From Eurosta solidaginis (Eukaryota; Arthropoda; Insecta; Diptera; Tephritidae): 64,000 nucleotides of DNA. The notes beneath the pieces are model-generated. The model saw only the letters and a list, made by a program, of their open reading frames with translations. It was not told where the DNA came from and did not search any database. Both the position numbers and the translations under genes were made by a program. Within the stretch, counting starts at the first letter, position 1. The number at the start of each line of letters is the position of its first letter. The stretch spans positions 682,001 to 746,000 of the forward strand of contig NW_027136911.1 of NCBI RefSeq assembly GCF_040869045.1, in the 5' to 3' direction. Shown in pieces: positions 52,251 through 64,000 of the stretch.

Positions 52251-55200
52251 CCCAACCCACTTTGACGTAGAAATTGAACCGTTAATGATAGAACCTTGGA
52301 TCAGCCCGTGGATTAATATACACATAAAAACCTATCATCTGCAAAAACAAAGTCGATTCTATCTTGCTTGGTTCAATAAATATGGATACTTATCCCTTTT
52401 AGTCGGTTAACCCCACCCACTTTGACGTAGAAATTGAACCGTTAACGATAGAACCTTGGATCAGCTTGTGAATTAATACACACATAAAAACCTATCACCT
52501 GCAAAACCAAAATCGAGTCTAGCTTGCTGGGTTCAATAGATATGGACACTTATCCCTTTTAGTCGGTTAACCCCACCCACAATAGATATGGACACTTATC
52601 CCTTTTAGTCTGTTAACCCCATCCACTTTGTCGTAGAAATTGAACCGTTAAAGATAGAACCTTGTATCAGCTTGTGGATTAATATACACATAAAATCCTA
52701 CCATCTGCAAAAATAAAATCGATTCTATCTTGCTTGGTTCAATAGATATGGACACTTATCCCTTTTAGTCGGTTAACCCCACCCAGTTTGACGTAGACAT
52801 TGAACCGTTACCGATATAACCTTGAATCAGCTTGTGGATTAATAAAAACATAAAAACCTACCATCTGCAAAAACAAAATCGATTCTATCTAGCTTGGTTC
52901 AATAGATATGGACACTTATCCCTTTTAGTCGGTTAACCCCACCCAGTTTGACGTAGACATTGAACCGTTACCGATATAACCTTGAATCAGCTTGTGGATT
53001 AATAAAAACATAAAAACCTACCATCTGCAAAAACAAAGTCGATTCTAGCTAGCTTGGTTCAATAGATTTGGACACTTATCCCTTTTAGTCGGTTAGCCCC
53101 ACCCACAATAGATGTGGGCACTTATACCTTTTAGTCGGTTAACCCAATCCACTTTGACATAGAAATTGAACCGTTAACGATAGAACCTTGTATCAGCTTT
53201 TGAATTAATATACACATAAAAACCTATCATCTGCAAAAACAAAACCGATTCTATCTTGCTTGGTTCAATAGATATGGACACTTATCCCTTTTAGTCGGTT
53301 AACCCGACCCAGTATGACGTAGAAATTGAACCGTTAGCGATAGAACCTTGGATCAGCTTGTGAATTAATATACACATAAAAACCTATCATTTGCAAAAAC
53401 AAAATCGATTCTATCTTGCTTGGTTCAATAGATATGGACACTTATCTCTTTTAGTCGGTTAACCCCACCCACAATAGATATGGACACTTACCCTTTTAGT
53501 CGGTTAACCCCACCCACTTTGACGTAGAAATTGAACCGTTAAAGATAGAACCTTGGATCAGCTTGTGGAATAATACACACATAAAAACCTACCATTTGCA
53601 AACATAAATTCGATTCTATCTGGCTTGGTTCAATAGATATGGACACTTATCCCGTTTAGTCGGTTAACCCCACCCAGTATGACGTAGAATTTGAACCGTT
53701 AACGATAGAACCTGGATCAGCTTGTGGATTAATATACACATAAAAACCTATCATCTGCAAAAACAAAATCGATTCTATCTTGCTTGGCTCAATAGATATG
53801 GACACTTATCCCTTTTAGTCGGTTAACCACACCCACAATAGATATGGACACTTACCCCTTTTAGTCGGTTAACCCCATCCACTTTGAAGTAGAAATTGAA
53901 CCGTTAACGATAGAACCTTGTATCAGCTTGTGGATTAATATACACATAAAATCCTACCATCTGCAAAAATAAAATCGATTCTATCCTGCTAGGTTCAATA
54001 GATATGGATACTTATCCCTTTTAGTCGGTTAACCCCACCCACTTTGACGTAGAAATTGAACCGTTAACGATAGAACCTTGGATCAGCTTGTGAATTAATA
54101 CACACATAAAAACCTATCACCTGCAAAACCAAAATCGATTCTAGCTTGCTGGGTTCAATAGATATGGACACTTATCCCTTTTAGTCGGTTAACCCCACCC
54201 ACAATAGATATGGACACTTATCCCTTTTAGTCTGTTAACCCCATCCACTTTGTCGTAGAAATTGAACCGTTAAAGATAGAACCTTGTATCAGCTTGTGGA
54301 TTAATATACACATAAAAGCCTACCATCCGCAAAAACAAAATCGATTCTATCTTGCTTGGTTCAATAGATATGGACACTTATCCCTTTTAGTCGGTTAACC
54401 ACACCCACAATAGATATGGACACTTACCCCTTTTAGTCGGTTAACCCCATCCACTTTGAAGTAGAAATTGAACCGTTAACGATAGAACCTTGTATCAGCT
54501 TGTGGATTAATATACACATAAAATCCTACCATCTGCAAAAACAAAATCGATTCTATCTTGCTTGGTTCAATAAATATGGATACTTATCCCTTTTAGTCGG
54601 TTAACCCCACCCAGTATGACATAGAAATTGAACCGTTAGCGATAGAACCTTGGATCAGCTTGTGGATTAATATACACATAAAAACCTATCATCTGCAAAA
54701 ACAAAGTCGATTCTATCTTGCTTGGTTCAATAGATATGGATACTTATCCCTTTTAGTCGGTTAACCCCACCCAGTATGACATAGAAATTGAACCGTTAGC
54801 GATAGAACCTTGGATCAGCTTGTGGATTAATATACACATAAAAGCCTATCATCTGCAAAAACAAAATCGATTCTATCTTGCTTGGTTCAATAAATATGGA
54901 TACTTATCCCTTTTAGTCGGTTAACCCCACCCAGTATGACATAGAAATTGAACCGTTAGCGATAGAATCTTGGATCAGCTTGTGGATTAATATACACATA
55001 AAAACCTACCATCTGCAAAAACAAAATCGATTCTATCTTGCTTGGTTCAATAGATATGGACACTTATCCCGTTTAGTCGGTTAACCCCACCCAGTATGAC
55101 GTAGAAATTGAACCGTTAACGATAGAACCTGGATCAGCTTGTGGATTAATATACACATAAAAACCTACCATCTGCAAAAACAAAATCGATTCTATCTTGC

Positions 55201-56478
55201 TTGGTTCAATAGATATGGACACTTATCCCGTTTAGTCGGTTAACCCCACCCAGTATGACGTAGAAATTGAACCGTTAACGATAGAACCTGGATCAGCTTG
55301 TGGATTAATATACACATAAAAACCTATCATCTGCAAAAAAAATCGATTATATCTTGCTTGGTTCAATAGATATGGACACTTATCCCTTTTAGTCGGTTAA
55401 CCCGACCCAGTATGACGTAGAAATTGAACCGTTAGCGATAGAATCTTGGATCAGCTTTTGGATTAATATACACATAAAAGCCTATCATCTGCAAAAACAA
55501 AATCGATTCTATCTTGCTTGGTTCAATAAATATGGATACTTATCCCTTTTAGTCGGTTAACCCCACCCAGTATGACATAGAAATTGAACCGTTAGCGATA
55601 GAACCTTGGATCAGCTTTTGGATTAATATACACATAAAAACCTACCATCTGCAAAAATAAATTCGATTCTATCTTGCTTGGCTCAATAGATATGGACACT
55701 TATCCCTTTTAGTCAGTTAACCCCACCCAGTATGACGTAGAAATTGAACCGTTAGCGATAGAACCTTAATTCAGCTTGTGGATTAATATACACATAAAAA
55801 CCTATCATCTGCAAAAACAAAATCGATTCTATCTTGCTTGGTTCAATAAATATGGACACTTATCCCTTTTAGTCAGTTAACCCCACCCAGTATGACGTAG
55901 AAATTGAACCGTTAGCGATAGAACCTTGGATCAGCTTGTGGATTAATATACACATAAAAACCTATCATCTGCAAAAACAAAATCGATTCTGTCTTGCTTG
56001 GTTCAATAAATATGGATACTTATCCCTTTTAGTCGGTTAACCCCACCCAGTATGACATAGAAATTGAACCGTTAGCGATAGAACCTTGGATCAGCTTGTG
56101 GATTAATATACACATAAAAACCTATCATCTTCAAAAACAAAGTCGATTCTATCTTGCTTGGTTCAATAGATATGGATACTTATCCCTTTTAGTCGGTTAA
56201 CCCGACCCAGTATGACGTAGAAATTGAACCGTTAGCGATAGAACCTTGGATCAGCTTGTGAATTAATATACACATAAAAACCTATCATCTGCAAAAACAA
56301 AATCGATTCTATCTTGCTTGGTTCAATAGATATGGACACTTATCCCTTTTAGTCGGTTAACCCCACCCACAATAGATATGGACACTTATCCCTTTTAGTC
56401 GGTTAACCCCATCCTCTTTGACGTAGAAATTGAACCGTTAACGATAGAACCTTGTATCAGCTTTTGAATTAATATACA
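52251..56478. repeat. Satellite between the ~9-kb-offset copies
   Basis: 160/206-bp units with local duplications of its own. The unusual unit GCAAAACCAAAATCG followed by GCTGGGTTCAATAG occurs at 52500 and 54122; the GTAGACATTGAACCGTTACCGATAT unit is doubled at about 52793 and 52953; the 1-bp-deleted GATAGAACCTGGATCAG unit recurs near 53706, 55121 and 55278. No gene is seen. Confidence 0.92.
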
Positions 56479-59400
56479 CATAAAAACCTACCATCTGCAA
56501 AAATAAATTCGATTCTATCTTGCTTGGTTCAATAGATATGGACACTTATCCCTTTTAGTCAGTTAACCCCACCCAGTATGACGTAGAAATTGAACCGTTA
56601 GCGATAGAACCTTGGATCAGCTTGCGGATTAATATACACATAAAAACCTACCATCTGCAAAAACAAAATCGATTCTATCTTGCTTGGTTCAATAAATATG
56701 GATACTTATCCCTTTTAGTCGGTTAACCCCACCCAGTATGACATAGAAATTGAACCGTTAGCGATAGAACCTTGGATCAGCTTGCGGATTAATATACACA
56801 TAAAAACCTACTATCTGCAAAAATAAAATCGATTCTGTCTTGCCTGGTTCAATAGATATGGACACTTATCCCTTTTAGTCGGTTAGCCCCACCCACAATA
56901 GATGTGGGCACTTATCCCTTTTAGTCGGTTAACCCCATCCACTTTGACATAGAAATTGAACCGTTAACGATAGAACCTTCTATCAGCTCTTGAATTAATA
57001 TACACATAAAAACCTATCATCTGCAAAAACAAAATCGATTCTATTTTGCTTGGTTCAATAGATATGGACACTTATCCCTTTTAGTCGGTTAACCCGACCC
57101 AGTATGACGTAGAAATTGAACCGCTAGCGGTAGAACCTTGGATCAGCTTGTGAATTAATATACATATAAAAACCTACCATCTGCAAAAATAAATTCGATT
57201 CTATCTTGCTTGGTTCAATAGATATGGACACTTATCCCTTTTAGTCGGTTAGCCCCACCCATAATAAATATGGGCACTTATCCCTTTTAGTCGGTTAACC
57301 CCATCCACTTTGACTTAGAAATTGAACCGTTAACGATAGAACCTTGTATTAGCTTTTGAATTAATATACACATAAAAACCTATCATCTGCAAAAATAAAA
57401 TCGATTCTATCTTGCTTGGTTCAATAGATATGGACACATATCCCTTTTAGTCGGTTAACCCCACCCACAATAGATATAGACACTTATCCCTTTTAGTCGG
57501 TTAATCCCATCCACTTTGACGTAGAAATTGGACCGTTAACGATAGAACCTTGTATCAGCTTTTGAATTAGTATACACATAAAAACCTATCATCTGCAAAA
57601 ACAAAATCGATTCTATCTTGCTTGGTTCAATAGATATGGACACATATCCCTTTTAGTCGGTTAACCCCACCCACAATAGATATGGACACTTATCCCTTTT
57701 AGTCGGTTAATTCCATCCACTTTGACGTAGAAATTGGACCGTTAACGATAGAACCTTAGATCAGCTTGTGGATCAATATACACATAAAACCCTATCATCT
57801 CCAAAAACAAAATCAATTCTATCTTGCTTGGTTCAATAGATATGGACACTTATCCCTTTTAGTCGGTTAACCCCACCCACAATAGATATGGACACTTATC
57901 CCTTTTAGTCGGTTAACCCCATCCACTTTGACATAGAAATTGAACCGTTAACGATAGAACCTTGTATCAGCTTTTGAATTAATATACACATAAAAACCTA
58001 TCATCTGCAAAAACAAAATCGATTCTATCTTGCTTGGTTCAATAGATATGGACACTTATCCCTTTTAGTCGGTTAACCCGACCCAGTATGACGTAGAAAT
58101 TGAACCGCTAGCGATAGAACCTTGGATCAGCCTCTGAATTAATATACACATAAAAACCTACCATCTGCAAAAATAAATTCGATTCTATCTTGCTTGGTTC
58201 AATAGATATGGACACTTATCCCTTTTAGTCGGTTAGCCCCACCCATAATAGATATGGGCACTTATCCCTTTTAGTCGGTTAATCCCATCCACTTTGACTT
58301 AGAAATTGAACCGTTAACGATAGAACCTTGTATCAGCTTTTGAATTAATATACACATAAAAACCTATCATCTGCAAAAATAAAATCGATTCTGTCTTGCT
58401 TGGTTCAATAGATATGGACACTTATCCCTTTTAGTCGGTTAACCCCACCCACTTTGACGTAGAAATTGAACCGTTAACGATAGAACCTTGGGTCAGCTTT
58501 TGGATAAATATACACATAAAAACCTACCATCTGCAAAAATAAAATCGATTATATTTTGCTTGGTTCAATAGATATGTATACTTATCCTTTTTAGTCGGTT
58601 AACTATAACGTAGAAATTGAACCGTTAACGACAGAAGCTTAGGTCAGCTTGTGGATTAATATACACATAAAAACCTACCATCTGCAAAAATAAAATCGAT
58701 TCTATCTTGCTTGGTTCAATAGATATGGACACTTATCCCTTTTAGTCGGTTAGCCCCACCCATAATAGATATGGGCACTTATCCCTTTTAGTCAGTTAAT
58801 ATACACATAAAAACCTATCATCTGCAAAAACAAAATCGATTCTGTCTTGCTTGGTTCAATAGATATGGACGTTTATCCCTTTTAGTCGGTTAATACCACC
58901 CACAATAGATATGGACACTTATCTCTTTTAGTCGGATAACCCCATCCACTTTGACGTAGAAATTGGACCGTTAACGATAGAACCTTGGATCAGCTTGTGG
59001 ATTAATATACACATAAAAACCTACCATCTGCAAAAATAAAATCGATTCTGTCTTGCCTGGTTCAATAGATATGGACACTTATCCCTTTTAGTCGGTTAGC
59101 CCCACCCACAATAGATATGGGCACTTATCCCTTTTAGTCGGTTAACCCCATCCACTTTGACATAGAAATTGAACCGTTAACGATAGAACCTTCTATCAGC
59201 TCTTGAATTAATATACACATAAAAATCTATCATCTGCAAAAATAAAATCGATTCTGTCTTGCCTGGTTCAATAGATATGGACACTTATCCCTTTTAGTCG
59301 GTTAGCCCCACCCACAATAGATATGGGCACTTATCCCTTTTTGTCGGTTAACCCCATCCACTTTGACGTAGAAATTGGACCGTTAACGATAGAACCTTGG

Positions 59401-61240
59401 ATCAGCTTGTGGATTAATATACACATAAAAACCTACCATCTGCAAAAATAAAATCGATTCTGTCTTGCCTGGTTCAATAGATATGGACACTTATCCCTTT
59501 TAGTCGGTTAGCCCAACCCACAATAGATATGGGCACTTATCCCTTTTAGTCGGTTAACCCCACCCACTTTGACGTAGAAATTGAACCGTTAACGATAGAA
59601 CCTTGGGTCAGCTTTTGGATAAATATACACATAAAAACCTACCATCTGCAAAAATAAAATCGATTATATTTTGCTTGGTTCAATAGATATGTATACTTAT
59701 CCTTTTTAGTCGGTTAACTATAACGTAGAAATTGAACCGTTAACGACAGAAGCTTAGGTCAGCTTGTGGATTAATATACACATAAAAACCTACCATCTGC
59801 AAAAATAAAATCGATTCTATCTTGCTTGGTACAATAGATATGGACACTTATCCCTTTTAGTCGGTTAGCCCCACCCATAATAGATATGGGCACTTATCCC
59901 TTTTAGTCAGTTAACCCCACCCAGTATGACGTAGAAATTGAACCGTTAGCGATAGAATCTTGGATCAGCTTTTGGATTAATATACACATAAAAACCTATC
60001 ATCTGCAAAAACAAAATCGATTCTATCTTGCTTGGTTCAATAAATATGGATACTTATCCCTTTTAGTCGGTTAACCCCACCCAGTATGACATAGAAATTG
60101 AACCGTTAGCGATAGAACCTTGGATCAGCTTGTGGATTAATATACACATAAAAACCTATCATCTGCAAAAACAAAGTCGATTCTATCTTGCTTGGTTCAA
60201 TAGATATGGATACTTATCCCTTTTAGTCGGTTAACCCCACCCACTTTGACGTAGACATTGAACCGTTAATGATAGAACCTTGGATCAGCCCGTGGATTAA
60301 TATACACATAAAAACCTACCATCTGCAAAAATAAATTCGATTCTATCTTGCTTGGTTCAATAGATATGGACACTTATCCCTTTTAGTCAGTTAACCCCAC
60401 CCAGTATGACGTAGAAATTGAACCGTTAGCGATAGAACCTTGGATCAGCTTGCGGATTAATATACACATAAAAACCTACCATCTGCAAAAATAAAATCGA
60501 TTCTGTCTTGCCTGGTTCAATAGATATGGACACTTATCCCTTTTAGTCGGTTAGCCCCACCCACAATAGATGTGGGCACTTATCCCTTTTAGTCGGTTAA
60601 CCCAATCCACTTTGACATAGAAATTGAACCGTTAACGATAGAACCTTGTATCAGCTTTTGAATTAATATACACATAAAAACCTATCATCTGCAAAAACAA
60701 AACCGATTCTATCTTGCTTGGTTCAATAGATATGGACACTTATCCCTTTTAGTCGGTTAACCCGACCCAGTATGACGTAGAAATTGAACCGTTAGCGATA
60801 GAACCTTGGATCAGCTTGTGAATTAATATACACATAAAACCTATCATCGGCAAAAACAAAATCGATTCTATCTTGCTTGGTTCAATAGATATGGACACTT
60901 ATCCCTTTTAGTCGGTTAACCCGACCCAGTATGACGTAGAAATTGAACCGTTAGCGATAGAATCTTGGATCAGCTTTTGGATTAATATACACATAAAAGC
61001 CTATCATCTGCAAAAACAAAATCGATTCTATCTTGCTTGGTTCAATAAATATGGATACTTATCCCTTTTAGTCGGTTAACCCCACCCAGTATGACATAGA
61101 AATTGAACCGTTAGCGATAGAACCTTGGATCAGCTTGTGGATTAATATACACATAAAAACCTATCATCTGCAAAAACAAAGTCGATTCTATCTTGCTTGG
61201 TTCAATAGATATGGATACTTATCCCTTTTAGTCGGTTAAC
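56479..61240. repeat. Segmental duplication, ~4.8 kb, copy 2 (offset ~9 kb)
   Basis: Partner of 47460-52250. It differs by a larger deletion at about 58798, where GTCAGTTAA joins directly to ATATACACAT and removes roughly 65 bp of one unit, and by additional ATATGGGCAC units around 59.2-59.6 kb. No gene is present. Confidence 0.85.
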
Positions 61241-63222
61241 CCAACCCACAATAGATATGGGCACTTATCCCTTTTTGTCGGTTAACCCCATCCACTTTGA
61301 CGTAGAAATTGGACCGTTAACGATAGAACCTTGGATCAGCTTGTGGATTAATATACACATAAAAATCTATCATCTGCAAAAATAAAATCGATTCTGTCTT
61401 GCCTGGTTCAATAGATATGGACACTTATCCCTTTTAGTCGGTTAGCCCCACCCACAATAGATATGGGCACTTATCCCTTTTTGTCGGTTAACCCCATCCA
61501 CTTTGACGTAGAAATTGGACCGTTAACGATAGAACCTTGGATCAGCTTGTGGATTAATATACACATAAAAACCTACCATCTGCAAAAATAAAATCGATTC
61601 TGTCTTGCCTGGTTCAATAGATATGGACACTTATCCCTTTTAGTCGGTTAGCCCAACCCAGTATGACATAGAAATTGAACCGTTAGCGATAGAACCTTGG
61701 ATCAGCTTGTGGATTAATATACACATAAAAACCTATCATCTGCAAAAACAAAGTCGATTCTATCTTGCTTGGTTCAATAGATATGGATACTTATCCCTTT
61801 TAGTCGGTTAACCCCACCCACTTTGACGTAGACATTGAACCGTTAATGATAGAACCTTGGATCAGCCCGTGGATTAATATACACATAAAAACCTACCATC
61901 TGCAAAAATAAATTCGATTCTATCTTGCTTGGTTCAATAGATATGGACACTTATCCCTTTTAGTCAGTTAACCCCACCCAGTATGACGTAGAAATTGAAC
62001 CGTTAGCGATAGAACCTTGGATCAGCTTGCGGATTAATATACACATAAAAACCTACCATCTGCAAAAATAAAATCGATTCTGTCTTGCCTGGTTCAATAG
62101 ATATGGACACTTATCCCTTTTAGTCGGTTAGCCCCACCCACAATAGATGTGGGCACTTATCCCTTTTAGTCGGTTAACCCAATCCACTTTGACATAGAAA
62201 TTGAACCGTTAACGATAGAACCTTGTATCAGCTTTTGAATTAATATACACATAAAAACCTATCATCTGCAAAAACAAAACCGATTCTATCTTGCTTGGTT
62301 CAATAGATATGGACACTTATCCCTTTTAGTCGGTTAACCCGACCCAGTATGACGTAGAAATTGAACCGTTAGCGATAGAACCTTGGATCAGCTTGTGAAT
62401 TAATATACACATAAAACCTATCATCGGCAAAAACAAAATCGATTCTATCTTGCTTGGTTCAATAGATATGGACACTTATCCCTTTTAGTCGGTTAACCCG
62501 ACCCAGTATGACGTAGAAATTGAACCGTTAGCGATAGAATCTTGGATCAGCTTTTGGATTAATATACACATAAAAGCCTATCATCTGCAAAAACAAAATC
62601 GATTCTATCTTGCTTGGTTCAATAAATATGGATACTTATCCCTTTTAGTCGGTTAACCCCACCCAGTATGACATAGAAATTGAACCGTTAGCGATAGAAC
62701 CTTGGATCAGCTTGTGGATTAATATACACATAAAAACCTATCATCTGCAAAAACAAAGTCGATTCTATCTTGCTTGGTTCAATAGATATGGATACTTATC
62801 CCTTTTAGTCGGTTAACCCAACCCACAATAGATATGGGCACTTATCCCTTTTTGTCGGTTAACCCCATCCACTTTGACGTAGAAATTGGACCGTTAACGA
62901 TAGAACCTTGGATCAGCTTGTGGATTAATATACACATAAAAATCTATCATCTGCAAAAATAAAATCGATTCTGTCTTGCCTGGTTCAATAGATATGGACA
63001 CTTATCCCTTTTAGTCGGTTAGCCCCACCCACAATAGATATGGGCACTTATCCCTTTTTGTCGGTTAACCCCATCCACTTTGACGTAGAAATTGGACCGT
63101 TAACGATAGAACCTTGGATCAGCTTGTGGATTAATATACACATAAAAACCTACCATCTGCAAAAATAAAATCGATTCTGTCTTGCCTGGTTCAATAGATA
63201 TGGACACTTATCCCTTTTAGTC
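60085..63222. repeat. Tandem higher-order repeat, period 1577 bp (two copies)
   Basis: 60085-61645 is repeated immediately at 61662-63222 with offset 1577 bp. Shared markers are GTAGACATTGAACCG (60251/61828), ATAGATGTGGGCAC (60568/62145), CAAAACCGATTC, a 1-bp-deleted ACATAAAACCTATCATCGG unit (60841/62418) and CCCTTTTTGTCGG units. The flank 59.44-60.04 kb also reappears at 63.16-63.76 kb (offset 3717), so this tail is a nested expansion of the 56.5-61.2 kb copy. Confidence 0.88.
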
Positions 63223-64000
63223 GGTTAGCCCAACCCACAATAGATATGGGCACTTATCCCTTTTAGTCGGTTAACCCCACCCACTTTGACGTAGAAATTG
63301 AACCGTTAACGATAGAACCTTGGGTCAGCTTTTGGATAAATATACACATAAAAACCTACCATCTGCAAAAATAAAATCGATTATATTTTGCTTGGTTCAA
63401 TAGATATGTATACTTATCCTTTTTAGTCGGTTAACTATAACGTAGAAATTGAACCGTTAACGACAGAAGCTTAGGTCAGCTTGTGGATTAATATACACAT
63501 AAAAACCTACCATCTGCAAAAATAAAATCGATTCTATCTTGCTTGGTACAATAGATATGGACACTTATCCCTTTTAGTCGGTTAGCCCCACCCATAATAG
63601 ATATGGGCACTTATCCCTTTTAGTCAGTTAACCCCACCCAGTATGACGTAGAAATTGAACCGTTAGCGATAGAATCTTGGATCAGCTTTTGGATTAATAT
63701 ACACATAAAAACCTATCATCTGCAAAAACAAAATCGATTCTATCTTGCTTGGTTCAATAGATATGGACACTTATCCCTTTTAGTCCGTTAACCCGACCCA
63801 GTATGACGTAGAAATTGAACCGTTAGCGATAGAACCTTGGATCAGCTTGTGAATTAATATACACATAAAAACCTACCATCTGCAAAAATAAATTCGATTC
63901 TATCTTGCTTGGTACAATAGATATGGACACTTATCCCTTTTAGTCGGTTAGCCCCACCCATAATAGATATGGGCACTTATCCCTTTTAGTCAGTTAACCC
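63223..64000. repeat. Satellite continuing past the window edge
   Basis: Same satellite with units matching 59.5-60.0 kb (offset 3717), including the 9-bp-deleted GGTTAACTATAACG at 63429 and CTTGGTACAATAG at 63542 and 63908. The array is not terminated within the window on either side, so its true length is unknown. Confidence 0.93.

Noticed and set aside
1..64000. CENP-B-box-like motif in the satellite
   Set aside because: I looked for the TTCG....CGGG pattern and did not see a convincing match in the monomer, so I make no centromere claim from motif evidence.
1..64000. tRNA, rRNA or spliceosomal RNA genes hidden in the array
   Set aside because: No cloverleaf-compatible A/B box pair or rRNA-like stretch was recognised; the units are too uniform and AT-rich.

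Overview
The window is a 64-kb block of eukaryotic satellite DNA interrupted once, by a 5.3-kb non-LTR (LINE-type) retrotransposon on the minus strand. I see no host protein gene, rRNA, tRNA or CRISPR array. The retrotransposon is of the LOA type (ORF1 with a DUF4780-like region; ORF2 with APE-like endonuclease, reverse transcriptase and RNase H). Its 3' end resembles LOA/Baggins-type elements of flies, so the source is most likely a dipteran insect and the locus pericentromeric or other constitutive heterochromatin. The species cannot be named from this sequence.

Layout. 1-8801: satellite. 8802-14110: the retrotransposon, reading right to left: short 5' leader (14110-14022), ORF1 (14021-12417), ORF2 split by two frameshifts into endonuclease (12457-11549), RT (11556-10135) and RNase H plus zinc-knuckle (10249-8906) pieces, then a 3' UTR ending in short TACC repeats (8905-8802). 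14111-64000: satellite again. All monomers I followed run head-to-tail in one orientation across the window.

Satellite architecture. The basic monomer is 160 bp. A second form is 206 bp: the same monomer with one internal 46-bp tandem duplication. Minor forms are about 148 bp and 151 bp, with other small deletions. The units are organised into nested segmental duplications: tandem copies offset by 2067 bp (4.7-8.5 kb), 993 bp (17.2-19.0 kb) and 1577 bp (60.1-63.2 kb), and dispersed copies offset by 2997 bp (0.6/3.6 kb), 5495 bp (14.2/19.7 kb), 6.1-7.1 kb (21.1-26.5 / 27.2-33.6 kb) and about 9 kb (47.5-52.2 / 56.5-61.2 kb). Around 36 kb the variant repertoire changes, suggesting two subfamilies of the array.

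Most notable points. (1) A paralogous 'empty site' at about 19.67 kb shows what the array looked like without the retrotransposon. The filled site carries an extra ~66 bp of satellite in target-site-duplication register, but its sequence comes from a different monomer type. (2) The ORF1/ORF2 junction of the element contains a 141-bp internal duplication that left a relic of the ORF2 start, terminated at codon 4, inside ORF1. (3) ORF2 keeps its catalytic residues despite two frameshifts. No new multi-gene system is present; the interest lies in satellite evolution and the insertion junction. Coordinates of duplications were aligned by eye and are good to roughly a few tens of bases at their ends.
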